Shown here: positions 1 through 9,816 of the stretch, one piece after another | Layout of the letters: every line of letters begins with the position of its first letter | How positions within the stretch are numbered: position 1 is the first letter of the stretch | Assembly: GCA_947574235.1 (NCBI GenBank) | Contig: CANPIU010000007.1 | Location: 1-49,836 of the forward strand | Length of the DNA stretch: 49,836 bases | Direction: 5' to 3' | Source of the DNA: an uncultured Clostridium sp. | GTDB lineage: Bacteria > Bacillota > Clostridia > TANB77 > CAG-508 | Translations under genes and position numbers: made by a program | Notes under the pieces: model-generated | What the model was told of the DNA's origin: nothing | The model's database searches: none | Seen by the model: the letters and a program-made list of their open reading frames with translations, nothing else

Positions 1-154
1 CCCCTCTTCTACGGATACTTTTCTTTTCACTTTTTTACAATAATTTTATTTTTATATGACAACTTGATTACATAATTTTGTTACTCCATTTTTTATTTCA
101 AAATATAGTAAATTTTTTACTTTTCTCTCATATAATGAAAGAGAGGTGATTGAT

Positions 155-571
155 TTGAATAATATGAATTTCGATGAAAATACAGTGAATAAATTAAAGG
201 ATATGATGAATAAAGGAGAATTAAATGACGTAATCTCACAAATTCCCCCTGAAATGATACAAAATTTTTCTTCTATGATGTCCCAAAACAAAGAAAATCA
301 AACAAATTCTAATACTAACAATAATACCAGTAACAATGGATTTGATTTTAGTCAGCTTGATATGAATACTATATTAAAAATGAAATCTGTCATGGATAAA
401 TTAAATTCTTCTAATGACCCTAGGTCCAATCTTTTATACTCTTTAAAACCTTACTTACGAGAAGAAAAAAAAGGCAAATTAGACCAATATGCCAATCTAT
501 TAAATGTTGCTAAAATTGCTGACTTATTCAAAGATACGAATAACAATAAGGAGAGTCCTCACAATGGCTAG
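155..571 (+). CDS. Small Asn-rich protein of unknown function
   Basis: About 138 residues, not recognised. The start is chosen as TTG at 155 because GAGAGGTG lies 6 bases upstream; a GTG at 146 overlaps that ribosome binding site. An acidic N-terminal part is followed by a low-complexity linker rich in Asn and Ser/Thr (about residues 45-62) and a charged, helix-prone C-terminal part. There is no signal peptide or membrane segment. The stop overlaps the next gene by 8 bases, so the two are probably translationally coupled. They converge on minC. A role linked to sporulation is possible from the next gene but is not shown. Confidence 0.7.
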   Translation: MNNMNFDENTVNKLKDMMNKGELNDVISQIPPEMIQNFSSMMSQNKENQTNSNTNNNTSNNGFDFSQLDMNTILKMKSVMDKLNSSNDPRSNLLYSLKPYLREEKKGKLDQYANLLNVAKIADLFKDTNNNKESPHNG

Positions 572-896
572 TTTTTACAATAATTATTATCGATATTATG
601 GACCTTACTTACCACATAGAAATAAACCATTAAAAGAAGCTCCTCCCGAAGAAGTATCTAAAGTAGAAGCTTCTATTCCTAAACAAAATGAAAAATCATC
701 TAGAGCTTATTCTTTTGGTCCTATCCAGTTCAAAACTCCGTTCTTCAGCGATATTGAAGAACCTATTTTCGAAATCTTAGGTATCCAATTATATCTAGAT
801 GATATCATTATCCTTGGTTTATTATTTTTCTTATATCAAGAAGGCGTACAAGATGAAATGCTGTTCATCGCTCTAATTTTATTATTATTAAGTTAG
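564..896 (+). CDS. Small protein with conserved hydrophobic C-terminal segment
   Basis: 110 residues from ATG 564, preceded by AAGGAGAG 8 bases upstream; an earlier in-frame ATG at 504 lies inside the previous gene without a ribosome binding site. The N-terminal part is Tyr/Pro-rich and polar. The C-terminal 50 residues hold an acidic helix (FSDIEEPIFEILG) and a strongly hydrophobic tail ending in ILLLLS. From memory, tails like this occur in small proteins of sporulating clostridia, but I cannot name a family. It ends 1 base before the 3' end of the convergent minC. Confidence 0.75.
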   Translation: MASFYNNYYRYYGPYLPHRNKPLKEAPPEEVSKVEASIPKQNEKSSRAYSFGPIQFKTPFFSDIEEPIFEILGIQLYLDDIIILGLLFFLYQEGVQDEMLFIALILLLLS

Positions 897-897
897 C

Positions 898-1509
898 TTA
901 TTCAATGATAATGTCATCATTATCAACACTTATATAGGCTTGTTTATGCATTGGTTCTTCATCTCTATCAATTTCTTTTACCACATTAGCAATTCTAATT
1001 TGTACTGTATCTACTAAACCAGCTGCAATAATAGCCTGTTTATTTCCCTTGGCTCCTGCATGTGCTAAGCCTCTTAGAGCACCTAACACAATAATATTAT
1101 CAGAAGCAATTACTTCTGCACCAGAATTTACGTCTCCGATAATAACTAAACTTCCTTCTGCCTCCATCTTTTGACCTGAACGCAAAGAACCTCTATGGAA
1201 TTTCGTTTCTGATACAGCAATTTCTTTTTCAAAAGCTTTTTTGATGCTATGCAATCCTAAACTTTTTGGCATATCAAAATCAATTTCTACCTCTATTTTG
1301 CTTTTAATCAGTTCTTGGATTTCATCCATTTCTTTATTTTTCAAAATCTTTCCCGTTACGGTAATCGGTGTTTTATCATCTTTGTAAAGCTTCTTTAATT
1401 CTGTTAACTTTTTTGTTAAAGTTGTTATAATTTCTGTTTGCTCAGCTTCATCATTTAACTTAATAATAATTTCATTTTTCTTCATATTTATCGTAACACA
1501 ATTTCTCAT
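898..1509 (-). CDS. minC: Septum site-determining protein MinC
   Basis: 203 residues. MinC inhibits FtsZ polymerisation away from midcell and is normally recruited to the membrane by MinD. The C-terminal beta-helix domain (about residues 100-190) has the family signatures SGQ, GDVNSGAEVIA, NIIVLGALRGLAHAGAKGN and AIIAA. The N-terminal FtsZ-inhibiting domain is short and diverged, as is usual. Start ATG 1509 has GTGAGGA upstream. It lies 18 bases after PBP2 and is the last gene of the mre operon. minD and minE normally follow, but two unrelated convergent genes follow here, so its partners must lie elsewhere or be absent. Confidence 0.93.
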   Translation of the reverse strand: MRNCVTINMKKNEIIIKLNDEAEQTEIITTLTKKLTELKKLYKDDKTPITVTGKILKNKEMDEIQELIKSKIEVEIDFDMPKSLGLHSIKKAFEKEIAVSETKFHRGSLRSGQKMEAEGSLVIIGDVNSGAEVIASDNIIVLGALRGLAHAGAKGNKQAIIAAGLVDTVQIRIANVVKEIDRDEEPMHKQAYISVDNDDIIIE

Positions 1510-1527
1510 TTTTACGTCCTCACTTTT

Positions 1528-3645
1528 CTAATTCATAATTTCAATATACGGAATAGCACTCATATCTTCTTCTACATTTTGTATATTCATACCAAAATAT
1601 TCTTGCATAATATCTCTTACAACTTCTGCTGTATAATTTCCGTGTCCTCCATTTTCTACCATAACAACAATTGCAATTTCTGGATTCTCAAATGGTGCAA
1701 ACCCTACAAACCAAGCATGTACTTGATTATTCGGTGCTTCGGCAGAACCCGTTTTTCCACCAACACTAATGTCAAAATCTTTAAATCTAACATAGGCTGT
1801 ACCACCTGTATCACTCGTAACAGATTGCATACCTTGTAAAACTGCTTTCAAATAATTTTGATTTAAATTTAAATCTTCTGTATTATCTTCTTCTAATCCC
1901 AATTTTCTGTTAACAAATTGATTCATCTCTTCTTTTGAAGTTTCAGAACCATCTGCATTTCTAATAGTTTTTACAATACTTACGTCTAGCTTATGTCCTC
2001 CATTGGCAAGCATACTGATATATCTTGCCATCTGCAATGGACTAAACTCATTATCACTTTGACCAATCGCTGCTTGTAATGTATTTCCAGGTCCCCATGG
2101 TTCATTTGGATGCAAATTCGCCCAAGTTTCTTTACTTGCTAAGGCTCCTGCTGTTTCACTTTGCAATTCAATTCCTGTTTTTCTTCCTAAACCAAAATAT
2201 TTTGCATATCTTACTAAATTATCAATTCCCATCCTATCAGAAGTTTCGTAGAAGAAGTAGTTGCATGATTTTTCAATCGCTCCTGAAACGTTCAAATAAC
2301 CATGACCTCTATGATAATCGGTATATACCCAACAACGTGGTTGATAATCTCGATATCTAGTATACACACCCGTATCATTAATGGTGGTATTTAAATTAAT
2401 CACGCCAGATTCTAGACCTGCCATCGCTGTTACCATTTTAAAAGTAGAACCTGGTGAATAAGAATTTTGTGTTGCTTTATTTACTAAAGGTTTCGAGGTA
2501 TTATCACGGTATTTTGCCCAATTTTCATTACTAATTCCTCCCACAAAATCGGCTGGTGTATAATCTGGATAACTTGCCATGGCTAGCACTTCTCCAGAAT
2601 TTACGTTCATGACAACTACAGCTCCGGCTCTTGCATCATATACTTTTCCAAAACCTCCTGTTGCAATTTTTTGAATATTCGCTGCTAACGCATCTTCCGC
2701 TATTTTCTGTAGATTCGCATCAATGGTAAGTACAACATCAGAACCTGCCACAGCTTCTTTTGCTATATATTCTGCTGTTTTTGTTCCATCTACTGCCATA
2801 TCAATTTGTTTCGTTCCGTTTTTTCCTTTTAAATATTCTTCAAATACATATTCAATTCCTGTTTTTCCAATAATATCATTTTGACTGTAAGTTGCTTTCC
2901 TTGCTTCATATTCCTCTGCATTAATTCTAGAAGCATAACCTAATATATGAGATGCTAGATTGCCAGAAGTATATTCTCTAACTGGTTCTACCACAATATT
3001 GATACCTGCAAACTTTTCAGAACCCTCACTAAACTCTGCTACCGCTTCTCTTGGTATATTTTCCGAAATGGTTACTGCTCTTGTACTACTATAGCCATTT
3101 TGTGCAATTAAATAACGAATTGCAATTATTTTTCGAATTTCTTGTATATCTGTATTTTGAATTTTATATTTATCTTTAAATTTGTAAAAAGCTTGTTCTG
3201 CTGTCAAATCTTCTGCTAAGTTATTGGCTTTTTTCCAATTAATCAAAGCTTCATTTTCTATGGTATATTCAAAAGGGTCTAATTTAATTGGAAACGTATC
3301 AGAATAAGAACACTCATATTTTTCTAATACTTGTATCATATTTAAAATAGAAGTATTTAAACTATCGGTATCCACTTTACTTTTATACATTTCTAAGGAA
3401 AATGCCATCTTAGAAGTAACTAATGGGGTTCCTGTTTTATCTAAAATAGCCCCTCTAGCAGCTTCTAGTGTACTTTCTCTTGTTAGACGGGTATTGGATT
3501 GTTCTCTATATTCTGCACCATGTACAATTTGAAGGCTAAACAATTTGACAATTAAAATAATCCCAACGATATAAATTAAAATAGTCAATACATTAAATCT
3601 TAAATTCACATTTACTTTTTTCTTAGTTTTATGTCGTTTTATCAA
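1528..3645 (-). CDS. mrdA: Class B penicillin-binding protein 2 (elongasome transpeptidase)
   Basis: 705 residues. Cross-links peptidoglycan during side-wall growth with RodA and MreBCD. A basic N-terminus and one membrane anchor (about 15-40) are followed by the pedestal domain with the RGAILDKTGTPL motif near residue 64, then the transpeptidase domain. Active-site motifs are visible: SxxK as STFK at 400-403, SxN as SCN near 460, and KTG near 631 in VGGKTGSAEAP. Length is typical for clostridial PBP2. It follows mreD by 15 bases in the mreBCD operon, which supports the elongation-specific role rather than a divisome one. Confidence 0.95.
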   Translation of the reverse strand: MIKRHKTKKKVNVNLRFNVLTILIYIVGIILIVKLFSLQIVHGAEYREQSNTRLTRESTLEAARGAILDKTGTPLVTSKMAFSLEMYKSKVDTDSLNTSILNMIQVLEKYECSYSDTFPIKLDPFEYTIENEALINWKKANNLAEDLTAEQAFYKFKDKYKIQNTDIQEIRKIIAIRYLIAQNGYSSTRAVTISENIPREAVAEFSEGSEKFAGINIVVEPVREYTSGNLASHILGYASRINAEEYEARKATYSQNDIIGKTGIEYVFEEYLKGKNGTKQIDMAVDGTKTAEYIAKEAVAGSDVVLTIDANLQKIAEDALAANIQKIATGGFGKVYDARAGAVVVMNVNSGEVLAMASYPDYTPADFVGGISNENWAKYRDNTSKPLVNKATQNSYSPGSTFKMVTAMAGLESGVINLNTTINDTGVYTRYRDYQPRCWVYTDYHRGHGYLNVSGAIEKSCNYFFYETSDRMGIDNLVRYAKYFGLGRKTGIELQSETAGALASKETWANLHPNEPWGPGNTLQAAIGQSDNEFSPLQMARYISMLANGGHKLDVSIVKTIRNADGSETSKEEMNQFVNRKLGLEEDNTEDLNLNQNYLKAVLQGMQSVTSDTGGTAYVRFKDFDISVGGKTGSAEAPNNQVHAWFVGFAPFENPEIAIVVMVENGGHGNYTAEVVRDIMQEYFGMNIQNVEEDMSAIPYIEIMN

Positions 3646-3660
3646 ATTCTCACCTTCTTA

Positions 3661-4194
3661 TTAAAAATATCTTGTTAAAATCTTATTTCCTTTATATTCA
3701 TTTTCGATATAATAACCACATTTCTGTAACAGAGGATAAAAAATAATGGTTAAAATTAAGTTAAAAATAACTTCTATTGCTAAAATTTTAATAAAATTCA
3801 ATAACTCTACTTGATTAGCAGCAAAAACATATTTTAGCAAATAGGTTAAACTCTCAAAGATAATTGTCGCACCTACTCCCATAACCATAATGGTCATCCT
3901 GCTATCCTTTGAAAAATTCTTATCAAAAATAGCTGCTAAAAAACCAATCAAACCTAGTGTAGCACTATAAATTCCAATTTTAGTCCCTAGCAAGAAATCT
4001 AATATAAGTCCTACAATTAAGCCATAAATCGTCCCCATCGTTTGGGTACCAAACAAGCCAATAAATAATATCAGTAAAACAAAGAGATTTGGCATAATAC
4101 CAGCAATATTGAACCAACTAAAAAAATTAGCTTGTAAAAAATAAATGAATAACGCTGTTACAATTAAACTAACATTAATGATTGTTTTTTTCAA
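3661..4194 (-). CDS. mreD: Rod shape-determining protein MreD
   Basis: 177 residues with about five hydrophobic membrane segments spread over the whole length, matching the size and topology of MreD. MreD is an integral membrane partner of MreC in the elongasome. It lies between mreC and PBP2, the standard place, with 15-19 base gaps. Primary sequence of MreD is poorly conserved, so the call rests on topology plus operon position. Confidence 0.9.
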   Translation of the reverse strand: MKKTIINVSLIVTALFIYFLQANFFSWFNIAGIMPNLFVLLILFIGLFGTQTMGTIYGLIVGLILDFLLGTKIGIYSATLGLIGFLAAIFDKNFSKDSRMTIMVMGVGATIIFESLTYLLKYVFAANQVELLNFIKILAIEVIFNLILTIIFYPLLQKCGYYIENEYKGNKILTRYF

Positions 4195-4213
4195 TTGGTT
4201 CTCCTCCTTTATT

Positions 4214-5029
4214 CTATTGATTAGTAATCACTAATACCGTATCTAACTTATCGAAATCAACGGCTGTTTCTACTAAAGCATATCGGTCGGTCATATTTTG
4301 AGTATTCGTAACCTTTTTAACCGTTCCAATATGAATTCCTTTGGGATAAATTCCACCTAAACCAGAAGTTTCAATGCTATCCCCCTGAATAATATTTGCC
4401 TCGGTTGGAATATACATAGCTCTTAGTGATGACTTATCCTCTAACGTTCCTTTACACACAATGCTATCTTTTGTTGTGCTCATAGAGCAACTAACAGAAC
4501 TTGCTGTATCAATAATGGTTTGCACTTTTGCTGTTGTCGCTGTCACAGAAATAACATGTCCTACTAATCCTTGGTCTCCAATCACTGTCATATTTTCTTC
4601 TACGCCATCATTTTTACCTAAATTAATCACTATTGTTTTGGCATAATTACTAATATCTTTATTGATAACATAACCAGGGATTGTTTTGTATTCTCCATAT
4701 TTTTCTGTTAAATTCAAATACTCTTTTAAGGTTTCGTTTTGTGTTTTTATGTTCTCTAATTCCCTTAGGGATTGCTCTAATTCACTATTTTTTTCTTTTA
4801 ATTGTTTGTTTTCATCTTGCAGATTATTAATATCGGTAAAAAAGGTATGATTACCACCTATTTTATTTTTCAAATACGTCAAACCATTTTGAATTGGCAT
4901 AACTAAATTACTTGCTGCATTTTCAAAAAAGGAATTCCCAGATTCCCCATTTGAAAAAATAACAATTAATATCAAAATAACAATGGTTATGATAATTCCT
5001 ATCATCCCTGCTTTTTTACTTTTATACAT
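4214..5029 (-). CDS. mreC: Rod shape-determining protein MreC
   Basis: 271 residues. One N-terminal membrane helix (about 8-27) is followed by a coiled coil rich in Glu/Lys/Asn (about 70-105) and a beta-rich periplasm-type domain with GYVINKD, NLGKNDGV, GDQGLVGHV and a Gly-rich GLGGIYPKGIHIGTV stretch. MreC links MreB filaments to the PBP2 transpeptidase. Its ATG directly follows the TAA of mreB with no gap, so the two are translationally linked; if the frameshift in mreB is not decoded, mreC translation could also drop. Confidence 0.95.
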   Translation of the reverse strand: MYKSKKAGMIGIIITIVILILIVIFSNGESGNSFFENAASNLVMPIQNGLTYLKNKIGGNHTFFTDINNLQDENKQLKEKNSELEQSLRELENIKTQNETLKEYLNLTEKYGEYKTIPGYVINKDISNYAKTIVINLGKNDGVEENMTVIGDQGLVGHVISVTATTAKVQTIIDTASSVSCSMSTTKDSIVCKGTLEDKSSLRAMYIPTEANIIQGDSIETSGLGGIYPKGIHIGTVKKVTNTQNMTDRYALVETAVDFDKLDTVLVITNQ

Positions 5030-6798
<1,769 letters not shown>

Positions 6799-6836
6799 AA
6801 GTACCAATCCTTTCTTTGTTCTAAATTACCCCTCGA

Positions 6837-7094
6837 TTACACTTTTTTATAAATAAATATGGCTAATACCATCCCTATAATACTGGATATACTAATTTTA
6901 AACATTAAAGCAAATGTAATTTTTATCACACTTAAATCTAATATTACAGGATTTTCCAATCCAAAACTTTGGCTATAAGATAACCACCAAAGCCAATTTA
7001 CTTTTGATGCTAACTCTCCTAATAGTCCCCCTACTACTAGTCCTGATAAGATAAAAATTAATAATATCCATATATTTTTTTCTTTGGTTGCCAT
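6837..7094 (-). CDS. DUF4321-type small membrane protein
   Basis: 85 residues with two or three hydrophobic segments: WILLIFILSGLVVGGLLGEL near the N-terminus and one at the C-terminus ending in a Lys-Lys-Val tail. The Gly-rich first helix and the aromatic WLWWLSYSQSFGL stretch match the small membrane proteins (DUF4321) usually found just before radC-mreB in clostridia. First gene of the radC-mreBCD-PBP2-minC operon. Function unknown. Confidence 0.8.
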   Translation of the reverse strand: MATKEKNIWILLIFILSGLVVGGLLGELASKVNWLWWLSYSQSFGLENPVILDLSVIKITFALMFKISISSIIGMVLAIFIYKKV

Positions 7095-7159
7095 TTCTAA
7101 GTACCTCCATTTATTCTTTTTTTCTATTAAGGCTATTGCATTTTTATTTTTCTTTTGGT

Positions 7160-7188
7160 ATTATAACTTGAATTAACAATTTTTTCAA
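7160..7188 (-). promoter_or_regulatory. Sigma-A type promoter of the mre operon
   Basis: On the minus strand, TTGAAA (7188-7183) and a perfect TATAAT (7165-7160) are separated by 17 bases. It lies 66 bases upstream of the DUF4321 gene that opens the operon, with no other gene between. Confidence 0.7.
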
Positions 7189-7217
7189 GTAAATTGAAAG
7201 AATTTGTTAGATTTTAA

Positions 7218-7246
7218 TTACCAAAAATTGTGGCTTTCAATATAAT
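7218..7246 (+). promoter_or_regulatory. Probable sigma-A type promoter of the mecA-like gene
   Basis: TATAAT at 7241-7246 with TTACCA 17 bases upstream. A second TATAAT at 7258-7263 lacks a good -35. The divergent mre operon promoter lies only 30 bases away, so the two may influence each other. Confidence 0.5.
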
Positions 7247-7297
7247 AGTAGAAGTAGTATAATATAATTAATAGAAGTTAAGGAGGAAGTTATCTTT

Positions 7298-7924
7298 ATG
7301 AAAATTGAAAAACTTACTGAAAATAAAATTCGTGTTATCATTAATTCAGATGAACTAGGAAATTCTAGCGATATAAATTTACATAACCTTATGTCTAAAG
7401 CAATGGAAACACAAGAAATTTTTTCTAATATCTTAAAACAAGCAGAAAAGGAGGTTAACTTCAATACAGATGGTTGTAAATTATTAATTGAAGCTTTTTC
7501 TTCTTTAGAAGATATTTTTGTTCTTACCATAACAAGATATTTTCCAGATACCAATACAACAAATCCAAAGAAAAAATTAGTGGTAAAAAGAAAGACTTTT
7601 AACAAGACCGCAAACCATGCTATTTGTCAGTTTGAAACCTTTGATGCGTTTTGTGATTTTTGTATTAATCTTAATTCTTTACATAAAGTAGATAGTGCTA
7701 AATTAGCTAAAAGTATTGCTTTATTTACTTGGAAAAATTCTTATTATTTAGTACTAAAAAATATTAATACCAAAGATGATAACTTAAAATTATTCTATTC
7801 CACATTATCTGAATTTGGTAAACTTCTTTCTTGTTCAGAACATTTTGAAGCCAAACTATTAGAGCATGGAAAAATAGTAATTAAGAAAAATGCCATTGAT
7901 ATAGGAACTCGTTTTTTTAATTAA
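7298..7924 (+). CDS. mecA: MecA-like ClpC adaptor protein
   Basis: 208 residues, start ATG with AAGGAGG upstream. The N-terminus MKIEKLTENKIRVIINSDEL and the early segment with FSNILKQAEKE then VNFNTDG match the MecA/YpbH adaptor family. A C-terminal domain with several aromatic strands ends the protein. MecA proteins bind substrates with the N-terminal domain and hand them to ClpC/ClpP through the C-terminal domain; in Bacillus they control competence. It is a single gene, divergent from the mre operon and closed by a strong hairpin. The client is unknown here. Confidence 0.8.
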   Translation: MKIEKLTENKIRVIINSDELGNSSDINLHNLMSKAMETQEIFSNILKQAEKEVNFNTDGCKLLIEAFSSLEDIFVLTITRYFPDTNTTNPKKKLVVKRKTFNKTANHAICQFETFDAFCDFCINLNSLHKVDSAKLAKSIALFTWKNSYYLVLKNINTKDDNLKLFYSTLSEFGKLLSCSEHFEAKLLEHGKIVIKKNAIDIGTRFFN

Positions 7925-7939
7925 GTTCTTCCAAAAGTT

Positions 7940-7966
7940 CCCCATCGGTTCCGGGTTTCATTGGGG
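7940..7966 (+). repeat. 27-bp intergenic repeat, copy 1
   Basis: Starts CCCCA, ends TGGGG, with the core GGTTCCGGGTTT. Two other copies are at 30311-30337 and 32738-32764 (minus). Outer flanks TTCCAAA and TTTGGAA extend the palindrome at this copy. Confidence 0.85.
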
Positions 7967-8003
7967 ACATTTGGAATATTGGAGAAGAGTTACAAAATGT
8001 TAC

Positions 8004-8035
8004 AAAAAAATCGTTTCTTTCTAGAAACGATTTTT
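8004..8035. terminator. Bidirectional terminator between mecA and the M23 gene
   Basis: Perfect inverted repeat AAAAAATCGTTTCT / AGAAACGATTTTTT with a 4-base loop and A/T tracts on both sides, between convergent genes. Confidence 0.85.
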
Positions 8036-8047
8036 TATGTCATCTTA

Positions 8048-9046
8048 TTAATATACATAATTTTGTGGATTGTATGCTACACCATTTACTCTTACTTCCA
8101 AATGTAAGTGTGGTCCTGTTGAATTTCCTGTTGAACCAACAGTTGCTATGGTTTGTCCTTGTGAGACTTGGGTTCCAGCAGATACATATAAACTACTACA
8201 ATGAGCATAATAAGTTTGTACACCATTACCATGAGTAATTACTATCATATTTCCAAAAGAACCTTTTCTTCCTGAAAATGTTACTGTTCCTGATGCCGCT
8301 GCTCCGATTGGTGTTCCTGTCGAAGCTGCAATATCTAGACCTGTATGAGAAGATTTCCTGATATTACTTCTTACCCCAAATCTTGAAGTTATGACACCTG
8401 ATATTGGTCTAATTAACGATATTCCAATATTGGCTTTTCCTCCTGAGGTTGTTAATGAAGTATTCACACTTCCTGTATTTCCTTTTTTAGCAACGTTTAT
8501 TGTTTTTAATGGTGCTGTATATAATTTCGATACGGCTTCTTCCGAAGTTACTAAATCTTGCATGGTTTCTTCATATTTTTCTACAATAGCAATCTTTTCT
8601 AAATTTGAACTATTTTTTTCTCTTAAACCATTTACTACATGTTCAGCTTCTTCAAAACTAGAAACGTAAACTTTTTCTTCTCCATTGTCGGCAATGGCAT
8701 AATAACGATAGTAGGTAATACCTTGCTCTTTTACTTTGTCAAATATCTCCTCATCATTAGCAACAATATCTTTTTTCAATAAACATAATTTATATTCTGG
8801 GAGATTTTCTACCTGAACAAAGGCAATGCTTCCGTTTTCTTCTTCCCCATTTTCTATGTAATCATTTATTTTATGTTGCAATTCTGCTTTTTTTTCCGTA
8901 TAACCTATTGGCTCATTATTAATATAAACACTATAAGTTGGCTTATATAGAAAAGCAATTGCTCCTATTATTAAGAAGGTTGAAATCATAAAAAGAACGA
9001 TAAACTTAATACTTATCTTGGTATGTATCATTACTTTTTTAAACAT
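8048..9046 (-). CDS. Membrane-anchored LytM/M23 family metallopeptidase
   Basis: 332 residues. One N-terminal membrane helix (about 14-33), a long extracytoplasmic linker, and a C-terminal M23 domain (about 215-330). The zinc motifs are intact: HTGLD (first His and Asp), and HLHLEV near the end with both histidines. RPISGVITSRFG marks the domain start. Such enzymes cut or bind peptidoglycan; intact ligands suggest an active endopeptidase. A single gene with a weak, distant ribosome binding site (GGAG 13 bases upstream). The SpoIIQ and general LytM classes cannot be separated here. Confidence 0.88.
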   Translation of the reverse strand: MFKKVMIHTKISIKFIVLFMISTFLIIGAIAFLYKPTYSVYINNEPIGYTEKKAELQHKINDYIENGEEENGSIAFVQVENLPEYKLCLLKKDIVANDEEIFDKVKEQGITYYRYYAIADNGEEKVYVSSFEEAEHVVNGLREKNSSNLEKIAIVEKYEETMQDLVTSEEAVSKLYTAPLKTINVAKKGNTGSVNTSLTTSGGKANIGISLIRPISGVITSRFGVRSNIRKSSHTGLDIAASTGTPIGAAASGTVTFSGRKGSFGNMIVITHGNGVQTYYAHCSSLYVSAGTQVSQGQTIATVGSTGNSTGPHLHLEVRVNGVAYNPQNYVY

Positions 9047-9224
9047 GTTTACTAGCCATCTCCTTTGTATCTTTACTAATTTTCCCTAGTTAGATTTTCT
9101 TTTGTAATGATATTGTAATATTTGTTTTTTTGCAAAGAGATTGCCTCTTGAATTCGTATCATTTTCTTTTCCTTTTATCTATTTATCTCTCTTTTTTTTC
9201 ATTTATCTCCTAATTTCATTTTTT

Positions 9225-9263
9225 AAAAAGGGATTTTAAGGAACGTCCCCAAAATCCCACTTT
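9225..9263 (-). terminator. Terminator after the CotF-like pair, built from a second palindromic repeat
   Basis: GGGATTTT / AAAATCCC stem around AAGGAACGTCCCC, followed by a T tract on the minus strand. The loop resembles the palindromes at 37495-37545 and 48525-48551 (GGGGACG-TCCTT type). Confidence 0.75.
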
Positions 9264-9265
9264 TT

Positions 9266-9511
9266 TTATTGTTGTAACTCTGTTTTTACTGTTCCAATTT
9301 CTGTTGTTGTTGCTTTTTGTGCCGGAACATAATAACCTTTGGTTTGTGCTATTTTAAATAATTCATATTGAAAGCTTTCATCATTATTTCTAATTTGTTG
9401 AAAAGTTTGCCTTAATTGCATATTTTCTGCTTCTGATATGGCAGTTTGATAAGCTGTTAAGTCTGCTTTTACACTTCCTAATATGTCATTAACCATTGTT
9501 TTTTCGTCCAT
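9266..9511 (-). CDS. CotF-like spore coat protein
   Basis: 81 residues, start ATG with AAGGAGG. An all-helical, ferritin-like small protein with DILGSVKADLTAYQTAISEA, an ESFQYELFKIAQTKGYY segment and a Pro-Ala-rich end, as in the CotF family of spore coat proteins (PF07875). It is the second gene of a pair with a related short helical protein 15 bases upstream. Expression late in sporulation in the mother cell is expected from family knowledge, but no sigma-K or sigma-E promoter was verified. Confidence 0.75.
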   Translation of the reverse strand: MDEKTMVNDILGSVKADLTAYQTAISEAENMQLRQTFQQIRNNDESFQYELFKIAQTKGYYVPAQKATTTEIGTVKTELQQ

Positions 9512-9526
9512 CTTCTTTCCTCCTTC

Positions 9527-9715
9527 TTAATTATTTAAAAATGTCATTAATTTTTGTTTGGTATTTAACACATCTTGTGCTGATTTTGAAAATAACTGTT
9601 TAATTTGTGGGTCAACAGCTTGTGAAGAGTAAGTATTTAATTTTTGATAGGCCGTTTCATGTGCCCCTATTAAATGTCTTAAATGTTGTAATTCCATTTG
9701 ATTTAAGTCTGCCAT
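9527..9715 (-). CDS. Short CotF-related helical protein
   Basis: 62 residues with a good AAGGAAGGA ribosome binding site. ELQHLRHLIGAHETAYQKL and a second helix ending FLNN look like a single helical hairpin of the CotF type. It is cotranscribed with the longer CotF-like gene; such paired short coat proteins are usual in clostridia. Confidence 0.7.
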   Translation of the reverse strand: MADLNQMELQHLRHLIGAHETAYQKLNTYSSQAVDPQIKQLFSKSAQDVLNTKQKLMTFLNN

Positions 9716-9776
9716 TTTTATCCTTCCTTTCCTTTTAATTCTTTAATATTCTTTCCACTTTTTAAAATTTAATACA

Positions 9777-9814
9777 TAAAAAAAGAAAAACATCCTTTTC
9801 AAGATGCCTTCTCT
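9777..9814 (-). terminator. Terminator of pcrA
   Basis: On the minus strand AAGGCATC pairs with GATGTTTT (with G-T pairs) across an 8-base loop and is followed by a T-rich run, directly after the pcrA stop. Confidence 0.65.
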
Positions 9815-9816
9815 TT

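Noticed and set aside
1..154. Open + frame from the window edge to position 75, and a minus frame 52-291
   Set aside because: No start, no ribosome binding site and no recognisable product; the minus frame overlaps the better supported gene at 155.
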